A stretch of DNA of 64,000 bases from Strongylocentrotus droebachiensis (Eukaryota; Echinodermata; Echinoidea; Camarodonta; Strongylocentrotidae). Position 1 is the first letter of the stretch. Each line of letters opens with the position of its first letter. Where the stretch lies: NCBI GenBank assembly GCA_035222895.1, contig JAVYIG010006372.1, positions 1-64,000 of the forward strand. Direction: 5' to 3'. A model generated the notes under the pieces. That model had not been told where the DNA came from. It made no database searches and worked only from the letters and a program-made list of their open reading frames with translations. Of this stretch, positions 40,301 to 50,916 are shown in pieces. Both the position numbers and the translations under genes were made by a program.

Positions 40301-41919
40301 AATAATCACTGCCAAAGTGATGGAGGAGCTTCATGAATATCCTTTGTTTTCCTTTTTGAAAAGAATACTTGCGCCTGTGTATCATAGAATGTACTGCTGG
40401 TGCAAAAATGACTAATGATTACACAATTTTTCATGAACACGTATCCAGCAGTCATCTCGATGGGTTCTACTGGTTTGTACAAGTGACCTAGTATATATCA
40501 GGGGCCCGTTTCACAAAGCCTTTTTTCAATGACAAATGAATAAAATCAATGACAAATCTGCTAATAACCAATCAGAAGCAATGATTTCAGTAGCTTATAA
40601 CAAAAACTGTCATTTGTCACTGATGACAAGTTTTGTGAAACAAAATGTAGATTCATGTCTTGCCAAATGACAAACAGTGCTGCGGTGGGACTCAAAATAC
40701 GAACCATGTGATACAAAGTCCAGTGACATATCCACTTGACCATAACACCTTTAGGCTCTATATTATTATTATTTATTTAATATATGAGAATAGTTATTTT
40801 AGAATGTCATCATTTTTTTGTTTCAGTACACTCCTTGAGAAGAATGTGGAATTACTGATGGATCAAGTGGATGATCTATGGCAAGACACCAACAAATTTT
40901 TCAACTATCAGCGTTCCATGGCAAAGACAAACCAGGCTAAGACACAACATATAAACAAACGGGTAAGGTTGCCCCCAAATCTCTTCATTAACTCTTTAAA
41001 TGCCACACAAATAATCTCCCTTTGCCATGTTGTATATATCAAGGCTTCAAGATTATTTAACTGTTTCCGGTGCAAGATCAAGCTCTACCTGTGTTAATCC
41101 ATTTTTATACCTACCCAAAGGATTGAGTTTGAACATGCATGATAGCTGAGTAAAGGCTCGTTAAGATATGATGCGGCAAAACCGCTGCAGTTTTTTAATG
41201 ACATAAATTATTTCTGTATCTTATAACACAGAGCTCGGTTAATACGAGCAAGTCCTTTTGTTGTTGCACACATTTGCCTTTCGTTTAAACGTTTAAAAAA
41301 CGTGGCAGTTTTTTTTGCAGCAGTTTACTACTTTATAACTGAATATACCTTTAGTTGGAAAGAAACCAAATAAAACGGAGCTAGTATTTATGTCCATGAA
41401 TCAGTGTTTAGCATGCAGCATCCTATGTGCACTTGTACTTCTCAGTAAATGTAATCTCCAACGGGTGTTTTTGGTAGTTTTATTTTATTTTACTTGTGAA
41501 AATGATACATTTACTGCATAAGAAAACATATAAAAATTACCTGAACCCGATTTCTCTTGCCATTCATTTGGTTCAAAAATTATTTTCAGTAACTGCAGTC
41601 CCATATGTTCATTTTCATGTGACATGGATTTATGCATGACAATTTACCCAAGACAAACTAAGATTCCTCGTCATTCAAAGTTTTGTAATACTGTTCACAG
41701 ACCGCGGAGAACGCAGCCAGAGAGGAAAGGGGAGAGGCCCCTCTTGCAGATGAAGATTTAAGCAAGCTTTTCAAAGCCCCCACCATGCCATCGCGACTGG
41801 ACACCATGCTACTGGCCGGTCAGATGAAGAACTACTGCACGGAGATCAAGCGCCTCTCGTCTCAGAGCTTCGGCAAGCTCTTTATGGCCGACGCCCTCCA
41901 ACCCAAGCCATCATCGTGA
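31301..41919 (+). CDS. EIF3H: EIF3H, translation initiation factor 3 subunit H (seven coding exons)
   Basis: Encodes subunit H of eIF3, the cytoplasmic complex that binds the 40S ribosome and recruits mRNA. Exons: 31301-31357, 35875-36031, 36905-37072, 38269-38368, 39055-39201, 40827-40962 and 41701-41919. They join in frame to 984 nt, 327 residues plus stop; human EIF3H is 352, the difference lying mainly in the low-complexity N-terminus. Conserved blocks include [80 protein letters not shown] and [11 protein letters not shown]. The N-terminal two thirds is an MPN domain; the HxH pair (His89, His91) remains but the full JAMM metal site does not, as known for this subunit. The ATG has A at -3 and G at +4. 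An AATAAA at 42871-42876 is a possible poly(A) signal. Confidence 0.96.
31358..33840. other. EIF3H first intron, left part, no gene
   Basis: GC-richer at 31500-31760 and 32600-32830, consistent with a promoter-proximal intron. No exon, SINE or MITE recognised. Confidence 0.4.
33850..35030 (+). pseudogene. CR1/L2-like LINE remnant with TTGAAC tail
   Basis: Plus frame 33871-34413 reads [40 protein letters not shown] and [20 protein letters not shown], the conserved C-terminal region of reverse transcriptase in CR1/L2-type LINEs, then a stop. A T-rich 3' UTR of about 580 bp ends in AAATAAAC and tandem TTGAAC units (35004-35026), typical of this group. The catalytic core and ORF1 are missing: a 5'-truncated insertion inside EIF3H intron 1. 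Confidence 0.85.
35052..35704. mobile_element. GTCTCGCC-ended repeat element with internal ~190-bp tandem units
   Basis: 11-bp inverse ends GTCTCGCCTGC (35052-35062) and GCAGGCGAGAC (35694-35704). The interior repeats AACCTAAGGTTAAGTTTTTG / AATGAAACTT / GGTTATCAAGTATTCCC / TTTCAGGTCAC blocks about two and a half times with a period near 190 bp. Similar sequence is widespread in invertebrate and fish genomes by my recollection; its class is unclear. Confidence 0.7.
35875..36031 (+). CDS. EIF3H: EIF3H coding exon 2
   Basis: 157 bp. [14 protein letters not shown] through [17 protein letters not shown]; start of the MPN domain. Acceptor TGACTGCAG, donor GTAAGT. A MITE begins 19 bases after the donor. 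Confidence 0.96.
36051..36357. mobile_element. MITE family A, third complete copy
   Basis: GGGGGTGTTTCACAAAGATT at the left, CTTGTGAAACAACCCCC at the right; interior GGACTTAAAAATTATGGA pairs with the CTCCATAATCTTGAAGTC right block. In EIF3H intron 2, 19 bases from the donor. Confidence 0.85.
36905..37072 (+). CDS. EIF3H: EIF3H coding exon 3
   Basis: 168 bp. [20 protein letters not shown] then [20 protein letters not shown] and the SVVLIY strand; core of the MPN domain. Acceptor TTCTTGCAG, donor GTAGGT. Confidence 0.96.
37366..37745. repeat. dispersed repeat E, copy 2
   Basis: Copy of 21605-21967 in EIF3H intron 3, with an extra segment near 37555-37615 not present in the other copy. Confidence 0.85.
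38269..38368 (+). CDS. EIF3H: EIF3H coding exon 4
   Basis: 100 bp. [20 protein letters not shown] then [13 protein letters not shown], matching [19 protein letters not shown] of human. Acceptor CGTTACAG, donor GTGAGA. Confidence 0.95.
38407..38691 (-). repeat. SINE family B, second copy
   Basis: (TAA)n at the left, TATATAGCGCTTATTAGAAT, the CAATGTCTTGCCAAGGGACG block and an inverted tRNA-like head whose box A reads GTGGTCGAGTGGTTAAG and box B GGTTCGAGACC. In EIF3H intron 4, starting 38 bases after the donor. Confidence 0.85.
39055..39201 (+). CDS. EIF3H: EIF3H coding exon 5
   Basis: 147 bp. [20 protein letters not shown] then [15 protein letters not shown] and the FLSLSTG end. Acceptor CACTCACAG, donor GTAAGC. 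The open frame upstream of the acceptor is intron. Confidence 0.95.
39385..39935. mobile_element. inverted CCCTTACTGTACTGGG-ended element
   Basis: AACCCTTACTGTACTGGG (39349-39366) pairs with CCCAGTACAGTAAGGGTT (39922-39939), and GGGGGCCTCCCAGGCCCCCC occurs near both ends (39387 and 39884). About 590 bp including the ends, non-coding, in EIF3H intron 5. Confidence 0.75.
40500..40641. mobile_element. MITE family B, copy 3
   Basis: Same blocks as at 8548 and 19391. It ends at GTTTTGTGAAACA and runs straight into a SINE family B fragment. Confidence 0.85.
40642..40752 (-). repeat. SINE family B fragment
   Basis: ATGTCTTGCCAAATGACAAA, CGGTGGGACTCAAAATACGA and TATCCACTTGACCATAACAC correspond to the head half of the SINE at 14905. 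The tail half is missing, replaced by the adjacent MITE. Confidence 0.7.
40827..40962 (+). CDS. EIF3H: EIF3H coding exon 6
   Basis: 136 bp. [20 protein letters not shown] then [20 protein letters not shown] and HINKR; predicted helical C-terminal region. Acceptor TTGTTTCAG, donor GTAAGG, phase 0 at the end. Confidence 0.95.
41701..41919 (+). CDS. EIF3H: EIF3H last coding exon with stop
   Basis: 219 bp, stop TGA 41917-41919. Contains [34 protein letters not shown] and [12 protein letters not shown], matching the human C-terminus. Acceptor CTGTTCACAG. Confidence 0.96.
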   Translation, partial: TAENAAREERGEAPLADEDLSKLFKAPTMPSRLDTMLLAGQMKNYCTEIKRLSSQSFGKLFMADALQPKPSS

Positions 41920-42086
41920 GATAACCATCTCCCCTTCTCCTTCTCCTTTTCCCCTTCTCCCCTTCTCCTTTTCCCCTTCTCCCCTTCTCTCTTTCCCCTT
42001 CTCCCTTTCCCCTGTCCCTTCCCTCGTTAGGATGAGAAATAACTTAAACAGACGGATTGAACGACAGAGCAAAGGATATAAAATGA

Positions 42087-42259
42087 CAGTCAAACCTGCT
42101 TTAGTGACCACCTGTCTACAAAGGCCACATTTGTTGTGTCCCTTAAAAATGGTTGCTCATTGAATCGTGTACTAAAGGAACCTGTCTACAAAGACCACCT
42201 GTCTACAAAGGCCACTTTGTGTGTTTCCCTTGGGCGGTCGCTATAGACCGGTTTGACTG
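42087..42259. mobile_element. MITE with CAGTCAAACC ends
   Basis: CAGTCAAACCTG at the left and CCGGTTTGACTG at the right; the interior contains three CACCTGTCTACAAAGGCCAC-like units, about 170 bp in all. In or near the EIF3H 3' UTR. Confidence 0.8.
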
Positions 42260-42870
42260 CATCACCAAAAGAATATCTTTTGATGTTGGAACAATAGCGT
42301 TTCAATGCTCGGGTTTTAGGCTAATAGAGTATCCATTATACTTGGCATTTGGTAAACTGGGCATCGTTTGATGTTACCGTCATAAGTACTAGTTTGCTAA
42401 CAACCCATTGAAACGCGCATATCAAACTTAACACAAGTTTCAATGGGATGTCGGTGAACTTTTCCTTATGATTATTTCATGAAATGATGCCTGATTTCTT
42501 ACTACATATATGTTCTAAGTATTCGTTTCAAAATATTTCGACCATGAGCCAGAAATGTTTTAAAGATATTGAGCCATTTCAGTTGAGGTATTGGTGTTAT
42601 GTATGAGAGGGGTAATTAAAGACGCCTTACAAATTTGCTTTTGATGCTCTTGACACTATTACGAAAGATCACTATGGAGCACATTTCGAACCTGTTGTTA
42701 AAAAGTTATCACTTGTATTACTTTTTACAGAATGATCAGTTTTGAGCCGAAACCTAACACCAAGTTCTTAAACTGAATGGGCTTCAACATTCTCATCATC
42801 GAGAATTATTAGAATCCATCTTTATACCTCTTTGCAAATATGGAAAAAGTCATTACTTATAAGCCCCTCA

Positions 42871-42876
42871 AATAAA
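42871..42876 (+). terminator. candidate EIF3H polyadenylation signal
   Basis: AATAAA about 950 bases after the EIF3H stop. A long-arm foldback element begins almost immediately after it. Other weaker signals may be used; no cleavage site is visible. Confidence 0.3.
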
Positions 42877-42887
42877 GTTTAGAATCC

Positions 42888-43335
42888 CCAGTTTCATTTG
42901 ATTATATCTATCTTCTGGGATAATTATCGCTTTGTTTAGTACAACTAGAAGGTACATATGTTGTTTATTTATTCCTCTTTCAAATGATACCATATTTTTT
43001 ATGATTTTGCCGCAATGGAATGAGCAGTACATCAGAATAAGAGGGAGGGTCAAACCTGAAAAGTTGCAAAATGCACTGGTAAGCACTGGTGTTGTTATGC
43101 ACTGCACTACCCATCAGCCCTACACTCTTCAAAGAAAGGAAAATGCACAGCCGGACAAGAGCAGTGCATTTTGCAACTTTTTAGCTTGAAGTTGCCCCTT
43201 ATTTTCATGTAATGCCTGAAAAATCATAAGAAATTGGTATCATTTTAAAGATGAATAAACAGTACACACTTTCTAATGGTACTAATTATAGCGATGATTA
43301 TGACATACGAGAGAAATGAAGGTATAGCTTTTAAT
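42888..43335. mobile_element. long-arm foldback element (~190-bp imperfect arms)
   Basis: The inner 20 bp are a perfect inverted repeat, AAAAGTTGCAAAATGCACTG (43059-43078) and its inverse (43162-43181). Pairing continues outward through AAATGATACCA / TGGTATCATTTT and GTTTATTTATTC / GAATAAAC blocks to about 42888 and 43335. Confidence 0.8.
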
Positions 43336-43568
43336 CATTGGTAGAAGTTTCCATCGCTTTATTTATTATGTGGCTCAGATTCCCCAGCATTTTACGTCAG
43401 ACCGTAAGGTTGATCAGTCTTCGGTTGGAAGCTCTCAAATTATGTGAATTAAAAGAAATATCAGATTTGTTGATGGCGTTGAATGGGTGGAGATGTTGGA
43501 CATATATATGTATTTCTAATATATGGGAGATTCACCAATTCCCTCATGTTTAGTCGGTATCTATAACA

Positions 43569-44000
43569 GTCCGGGCCGGTATTCAATTTCATACTTGAGT
43601 CTTCAGTTTTCAGCTTCGATCAAATACATAGCCAACTTCAGTATTCTTTTGATGCTTCTGGCTAAGTATCTTACCCTAAATTTAAGACAGCTTCCTAGCA
43701 GACTTTAACCAACTATTGTGGAAGCCCATTGGCAGACATCATGAGCTGTGCACAATCATATCAGCGAGCATTTATTGCCATTTTACGTGTCAAATTTAAT
43801 GCGACACTGAAATTGCGGATTACTTTTGATTGACCTTGTGATGTCACAATGTTTATCAATAAGTATTTTGCCGTAAAGTCTGCTTGCGAAAATAAATTTC
43901 TAACATGTGATCTGAATACGAATTAAGACATTTTACTTAGCGAAATGCTAAGTAAAAGTTAGACTTAGACAAAGTATCAAATTGAATACCGGCCCTGGAC
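43569..44000. mobile_element. MITE with GGGCCGGTATTCAATTT ends, 432 bp
   Basis: GTCCGGGCCGGTATTCAATT at the left matches the inverse of the right end (AATTGAATACCGGCCCTGGA plus C) with a few changes; pairing extends about 35 bp. Interior non-coding. Confidence 0.85.
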
Positions 44001-45215
44001 CGTCAAAATTGGATGGATATTCCAAATTAAATAATTCTGAAGGTACCACTGCTGACACAGATGAAAAGGTTTTGTGAAACATTTGAGCTTTTGCTTTAAT
44101 GTCTGATAGTGTATATCTTATTATTAATGAAAGATTTCACAATAAACAACTTCCCATCTTTATTTCTATCGATTCCTAGATTGTCTGCCTATGTCTACTT
44201 CACGAATCCCAGAGACTTTATTACACAAATAATACACAGCAGTGAGGGCATTAGTAAGAATTACCCACACAAGGTTGATTTGGAACAGTCTAACGCGCCC
44301 GAGGCGATCGCAGAGGGTGTTTAAACTCCATAATTTTACATAATGCCCGAACGAAATGATGTGTATTATTTGTTTTATAAGATGATGTTCTATTTGTTTT
44401 ATAGAATAATGTTTTATAACGAGATGTTACTAATGACCGGTCTTTAGTATAATTACGTGTTAGGCAAAATAAATGCCTGGTCATGTGAACGCTCTCAACC
44501 AATCATTTGATTAGGTTTCGCTTCATCATCTTATAAACCAGACTATTCCATTGTCCCAAGGTGGTTTACTACCTCTTCATCCATGAAATGTATCGTGTAA
44601 AATTCAGAATAATTGAATGATTATTGAAGTTTATATAGTGTGAGGTCTATACAGCTTAGAATCAATGTGACTGATGCTCTTGGACACATGGAAGTATCTT
44701 CAGTCCTTTTGAAAGTAAAATTTAATCAATTTCATCACAACATAAACATAATTATATTAAGACATCTGTGAATAATGCCGATACTGTTATTTCAAAAAGA
44801 ATAAATATGTGCATGATAATAACCTATTCTGTTGTTGCATTGGATGTGTGTTGTGTACAAAATATCAAACGCAAAGCTGTTTATTTGTACATATTTTCAC
44901 TAAGAAATTCGGGGGATTTGCTTTCATACAAGATGCTATTTTTGAAATATATATACATGTATAGAGAGAGAGAGAGCAAGAGAGAGATAGACCAAGAGAG
45001 AGAGAGCAAGAGAGAGAGAGAGAGTGGGGGTATATGTGTTCTATTTCATTTGAGAAATATGGATAGCCTCAATGAAATACCAATTCTCTACCAACATTGT
45101 GGAGAAAATTCTTGTGGAAATTGACACCTTTGCCTTTTCCGTTATACATTTAACTAGCCTTTTAACATATTAAAGTGTTTTATTGACTTTGTTTGTTTAA
45201 ACACTTCACATCCCA
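44001..45215. other. intergenic, nothing recognised except a GA-rich tract
   Basis: A short GAGAGAGAGCAAGAGAGA tract at about 44961-45024; otherwise anonymous. Confidence 0.4.
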
Positions 45216-45452
45216 ATGATGATTTTTTTTTTTTTTTTTTTATATAATACAAAAAAATTGGAAAAAAAATGGGGGGGGGGGAGAAAAAAAAAATTAAAAA
45301 AAGTCCCCCAAAAAGTGAAAATTAAAAAAATCTGCCCGGCCGCCCCTACTCCAGAAAAGCAATCGAGGACAACCAATTTTTGATTAGGGGGGGGGGGGGG
45401 CATTTCATCATCTTCATCATCATCTCCTATTGATCCCCCCCCCCCCCCCCCC
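45216..45452. repeat. homopolymer T/A/G/C tracts bordering the satellite
   Basis: T, A, G and C runs with GCCCGGCCGCCCCTACTCC in between, then ATCATCATC units lead into the CAT satellite. Resembles the homopolymer region at 545-850. Confidence 0.7.
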
Positions 45453-47950
45453 CACTCTTTGTCCACTTACATTTACCTCTTTTCTGTGTCTGTCATCATC
45501 GTTATAATCATAATCATCATCATCATCGTTATCATCATTGTCATCATCTTCTATTGATCCCCTCCCACTCTTTCCCTCTCTTTGTCCACTTACATTTACC
45601 TCTTTTCTGTTTCTCTGTCATCATCATCACCATCATCATAATCACCATCATCGTTATCATCATTGTCATCATCTTCTATTGATCCCCTCCCACTCTTTCC
45701 TTCTCTTTGTCCACTTACATTTACCTCTTTTCTGTGTCTGTCATCATCGTCATAATCATAATCATCATCATCATCGTTATCATCTTCATCATCATCTTCT
45801 ATTGATCCCCTCCCACTCATTCCCTCTCTTTGTCCACTTACATTTACCTCTTTTCTGTTTCTCTGTCATCATCATCACCATCATCATAATCACCATCATC
45901 GTTATCATCATTGTCATCATCTTCTATTGATCCCCTCCCACTCTTTCCTTCTCTTTGTCCACTTACATTTACCTCTTTTCTGTGTCTGTCATCATCGTCA
46001 TAATCATAATCATCATCATCATCATTGTCATCATCTTCTATTGATCCCCTCCCACTCTTTTCCTTCTCTTAGTCCACTTACATTTACCTCTTTTCTGTTT
46101 CTCTGTCATCATCATCACCATCATCATAATCACCATAATCATCATCATCAATGTCATCATCTTCTATCGGTCCCCTCCTCCTCTTTCCCTTCTCTTTGTC
46201 CACCTACATTTACCTCTGTTTCTTGTGTCTCTGTTCATCATCATCATAACCACCACCATCATCATCATCATCATTATCATCAATGTCATCATCTTCTATT
46301 GGTCTCCTCCTCCTCTTTCCCTTCTCTTTGTCCACTCACACTTACCTCTGTTCTTGTGTCTCTGTTCATCATCATCATAACCACCATCATCATCATCATC
46401 ATCATCATCATTATCATCAATGTCATCATCTTCTATTGGTCCCCTCCTCCTCTTTCCCTCTCTTTGTCCACTTACATTTACCTCTTTTCTGTGTCTGTCA
46501 TCATCGTGATAACCATAATAATTATCATCATCATCATCATCGTTATCATCATTGTCATCATCTTCTATCGGTCCCCTCCTCCTCTTTCCCTCTCTTTATT
46601 GACTTACAATTACCTTTTGTCTGTGTCTGTCATCATCGTCATAATCACCATCATCATTATCATCATCATCATCATTATCATCATTGTCATCATTATAATC
46701 ATCATCATCATCATCGTTATCATCATTGTCATCATCTTCTATCGATCCCCTCCCACTCTTTTCCTTCTCTTTTTCCACTTACATTTACCTCTTTTCTGTG
46801 TCTATCATCATCGTCATATTCATAATCATCATCATCATCGTTATCATCATCGTCATAATCATAATCATCATCATCATCATCATCGTTATCATCAATGTCA
46901 TCATCTTCTATCGGCCCCTCCTCCTCTTTCCCTCTCTTTGTCCACTTACATTTACCTCTTTTCTGTGTCTGTCATCATCGTTATAACCATAATCATCGTT
47001 ATCATCATTGTCATCATCTTCTATCGGTCCCCTCCTCCTCTTTCCCTCTCTTTATTCACTTACAATTACCTGTTGTCTGTGTCTGTCATCATCGTCATAA
47101 TCACCATCATCATTATCATCATCATCATCATTATCATCATTGTCATCATCATAATCATCATCATCATCATCATCATCGTTATCATCATTGTCATCATCTT
47201 CTATCGATCCCCTCCCACTCTTTTCCTTCTCTTTTTCCACTTACATTTACCTCTTTTCTGTGTCTATCATCATTGTCATAATCATACTCATCATCATCAT
47301 CGTTATCATCATCGTCATAATCATAATCATCATCATCATCATCATCATCGTTATCATCATTGTCATCATCTTCTATCGGTCCCCTCCTCCTCTTTCCCTC
47401 TCTTTGTCCACTTACATTTACCTCTTTTCTGTGTCTCTGTCATCATCACCATCATTATCACCACACAAAAAAGGTCTTTAAAAAAAAGATTTCCAACCGA
47501 TCAACTCAAGTTTTGGCTATACATCTTTCTATTTTAGGCCAAACCATCATCATTATCATGCATGATCACCATGATCACCATCATCATCATCTTCTTCTAT
47601 CGATCCCCTCCCCCTCTTTGTCCACTTACATTTAGGCCTACCTCTTTTCTGTGCCTCTGTCATCATCACCATCATTATCATCATCATCATTATCACCATT
47701 ATTATCATCATCATCATCATAATCACCATTATCATCACCAGCTTTATCATCATCATCACCGTTATCATCACAACCACCATCATCTTTCCTGCCATTATCA
47801 CCACCAGCTTTATCATCATCATCATCATCACCATTATCATCACAACCACCATCATCTTTCTTGCCATTAACACCACCAGCTTCATCATCATCACCACAAC
47901 ATCTTCATCACCACAACATTATTATCCTCATCACCCTTATGATCATGATC
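45453..47950. repeat. CAT-rich higher-order satellite
   Basis: About 20 higher-order units, each an ATC/CAT trinucleotide tract followed by TCATCATCTTCTATYGATCC, CCTCC-CTCTTTCCCTCTCTT and TGTCCACTTACATTTACCTC. Unit length is near 115-150 bp and varies with the CAT tract. The 3' part (47540-47950) loses the unique segment and becomes plain CAT/ACC repeat. Long His-, Ile- or Asp-rich frames here are artefacts. Confidence 0.95.
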
Positions 47951-50820
47951 ATCATCTTCTATTGATACCCTCCCACTCTCCCTCTCTCTATCTCTCTCTC
48001 TCTCTATATCTCTCGCTGTGTCCCTTACTGTTCCTCTCTTAACACTGTACATCATTCACACTTATAAACGACATAAAGTCTGTTTAATTTATGTGCTTTT
48101 TCTGTGATTTATTCCATTGTGCGTACAAGATTTCAAAAAGAAATGTCATTTCGATATGCATGTTTACATCAAAATGAGTGTCCAATGGATTTCATGCAAG
48201 ATTATGTCAGACATGACTTGCTAACAAAACAAAGGAAGTAATAGGTTTAAGAACAAATCAAATTTGATCATGAGAATGAAGAATTTGTTGTCCGCAAGAG
48301 CAAAGGAACACTTTTTTTTCCTTTCCAACCTTATCATTTTGACATTTCATTATACAAATCAGAAATAAGTGCAGCGTCAAAAATAAATACATCCATTAGA
48401 TTTTAAAAATATATTACTCTACTGAAATAAATCATTTAGAAAAGTATCAGAGATAACAAATAATATACATCGTATGAAGAAAATTGACTAAAAGTTTAGC
48501 AACATTCAGTGCCAACTGCAATGTGTCTACATGGTTTACATTTACCCTGCAGCTATACAACTGGTGCCTTTTCAACTCATTACAATTAACTGTGCATCTC
48601 ACAAAAACAATTTTAACGACCAAAACAAAATATTATTTACACATCAAGAGACACATATCAAGACAATTTAAGCTCAGAAATTGTTACAAATCCTGTGCTT
48701 AATTTGTTTTATGATAGGTCTCTCACTATACACGAGTTGCATTAATAACTCTACGTCCACTGTACATGTACAATATTAGGGCGATGAGGGCAGCGTGCAG
48801 AGGTCATCGCGACCTTTGCACGCAGGTTAGAGGAAAAATGTGTTTGTTAGTAAAAAGAATGAAATATTGTGATGATTCTAAACTATCGAATGACACACAT
48901 CGCGTGTGCCACTCCTATTACTATGTTAGAGCGTAAAAGGGTGCCGGAGAAATATATAAATGAGTGTGCGCGTGCGTGGAAATGTGCGAGTTAACCCACT
49001 ACCAAAAAGCTTTTTGTTAATATAATGTTAGTTGCAAGATTGTTAGTAATAGTGTTAGTAAACCTCTAATACTAGATGAAGATGAATTTTGTCAATTGAA
49101 CCAACGCATTACACTGATCCAATGTTGGTAGTTTGTTCAAATGCAAAGTGGTTAGTAATGGATGTTCGATCTACTTGTCATGAATCTATGTTAGTATAAC
49201 TGCTATTGTTAGTCGTTTTAGTTCTAAAAAGTGTGATCTAAATGATGTGTAGGAGATGGAGATGGTTTTGGATGATGTGAATACTGAATAGTGCTTTAAA
49301 AGTTGATTAGATTTAATGGATTAGTTTGTGTACATGAATGCTGAATATGGAGACATCATGACCACATCCATTTTCAGTATTTCACTGCAAGCATATTGGA
49401 TCCATGTAAGTATGGCCATTGTGTGGAGAGTGCGCTCACAGGGTTTCAAAATCTGATGTTCTTACTAATACACTGTAGTCAGGCATGTTCACATGGCCTC
49501 TTAATGACCTTACTGTGTAACACTGTATGACAGTGCAGGGGAGTGAGCCTCAATGCACAGTGGGAACACAGTCAATTCACATAAGCATCAATGTGAAAGT
49601 AGCCGGGCCTATTCTAAATCCCATGTTAATAACCTGTACAATCTTGGTTTTCTGTCTGATAGAGCGGCGTGGTTTATGAGGACTACTAAGTGTTAATTGA
49701 TGCTAGAATAATGTTGTGTATTAGTTTCATGATATTAGTAGTATATGAGATGAATGCTAAATGATAAGAGAGTATTAGTATTTTGATGATGTTAATTGTA
49801 AATAGGGTGCTTCGTCTAATTAAATGTGGTTATTATACAATAGCAAGGGTAATATATCAATATTCGGATATAAAACCGGATCAAGCCAGGATAGATGGGT
49901 TAACAAGAAGGATGAAAAATGAAAGGAAGTATGAAAGTGCAGGGTGAACGATGAATGGATAGATAGATAGATGAAAGGGTGATGGATGAACAGGAAAGTG
50001 TGAACTAATTTCTACTAAAAGAGTGCCTTAGTTTGTAAGACTCGGAAGCCATTTTAACTCGACGGTATGATGATCAATGCGAAGAGCGTGACAATACTTA
50101 AAACAATCAGAGAAAAAGAAACGATGGTGTTAGAACAAATCGCCAACAAAATGACTACGTTTCGATTCAGGAGTATCAAAACACACAGCAAAATAAAAGT
50201 GATTTTGTTTTCCCATGTGTATAACAACAATATGCAAATCATGCTTCTGACGTCATTGTAACATTTGTGATGTCATACTTTGATAGTCTAGTTACGAGAC
50301 TCGCAATAGCGTCGCAAAGATCATCATACCCATTACAGTATCTCCATTTCAAGGAAGCTCTGACTAAGTTTCATTTTTGACTTCTCACGAAACGATGCAA
50401 TTCTATTTACAATGCGCTGATTATAAACATACATTTTACAATCACATGATATACATATTTTTACACCACCAATGTCATACAATAAATTCTTATACTGATT
50501 CCAGTGCTTACATTAGTGCCCGGTGAATGAGAAGAGTATAAGTTATGATAAATGGTGACACAATGATTCTAACATTTTTCTTGCACGCCCACTATATAGC
50601 GACGGAGAGGACAGTCAGGGCAGCTGGATTCAGCTGGTGACGTCATCACGTCTTCGGGCATGCGCACTACAGCTACTGTCAAGATTGTCCATTTTTCTTG
50701 TTATTTATGATGTTGCACATTGCGTTCTCTCGAAATCGAGGTTGCCTCGCAAGGCAGAATTATAAAAAAAAGTAAAACAAAGAAGTTATCAAAATACAGA
50801 AAATCTCAAGCCAAATATTT
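47951..50820. other. intergenic, nothing recognised
   Basis: A short CTCT tract at 47980-48015, a GTTAGTAAT-rich stretch at 49010-49210, and otherwise anonymous AT-rich DNA without coding signal. Confidence 0.4.
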
Positions 50821-50837
50821 CAGTATAGGCTTAATGC

Positions 50838-50916
50838 TTGTTCAGGTATGATGCGGTAAACCGCCGCAAAAAAAAAGCCGCTGCGGTTTTACCGCATCGT
50901 ATCTGAACGAGGCTTT
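50838..50916. repeat. short foldback hairpin
   Basis: TTCAGGTATGATGCGGTAAA at the left pairs with the inverse of TTTACCGCATCGTATCTGAA at the right, around an A run and GCCGCTGCGG. A related half-element occurs at about 41150-41200 (GATATGATGCGGCAAAACCG). Confidence 0.8.

Noticed and set aside
45927..47537. 536-codon plus-strand open frame rich in His and Ile
   Set aside because: It is translation of the CAT-rich satellite; composition follows the trinucleotide repeat and no domain is recognisable.
45453..47950. CRISPR array
   Set aside because: Repeats vary in length, spacers are themselves repeats, and the context is eukaryotic.
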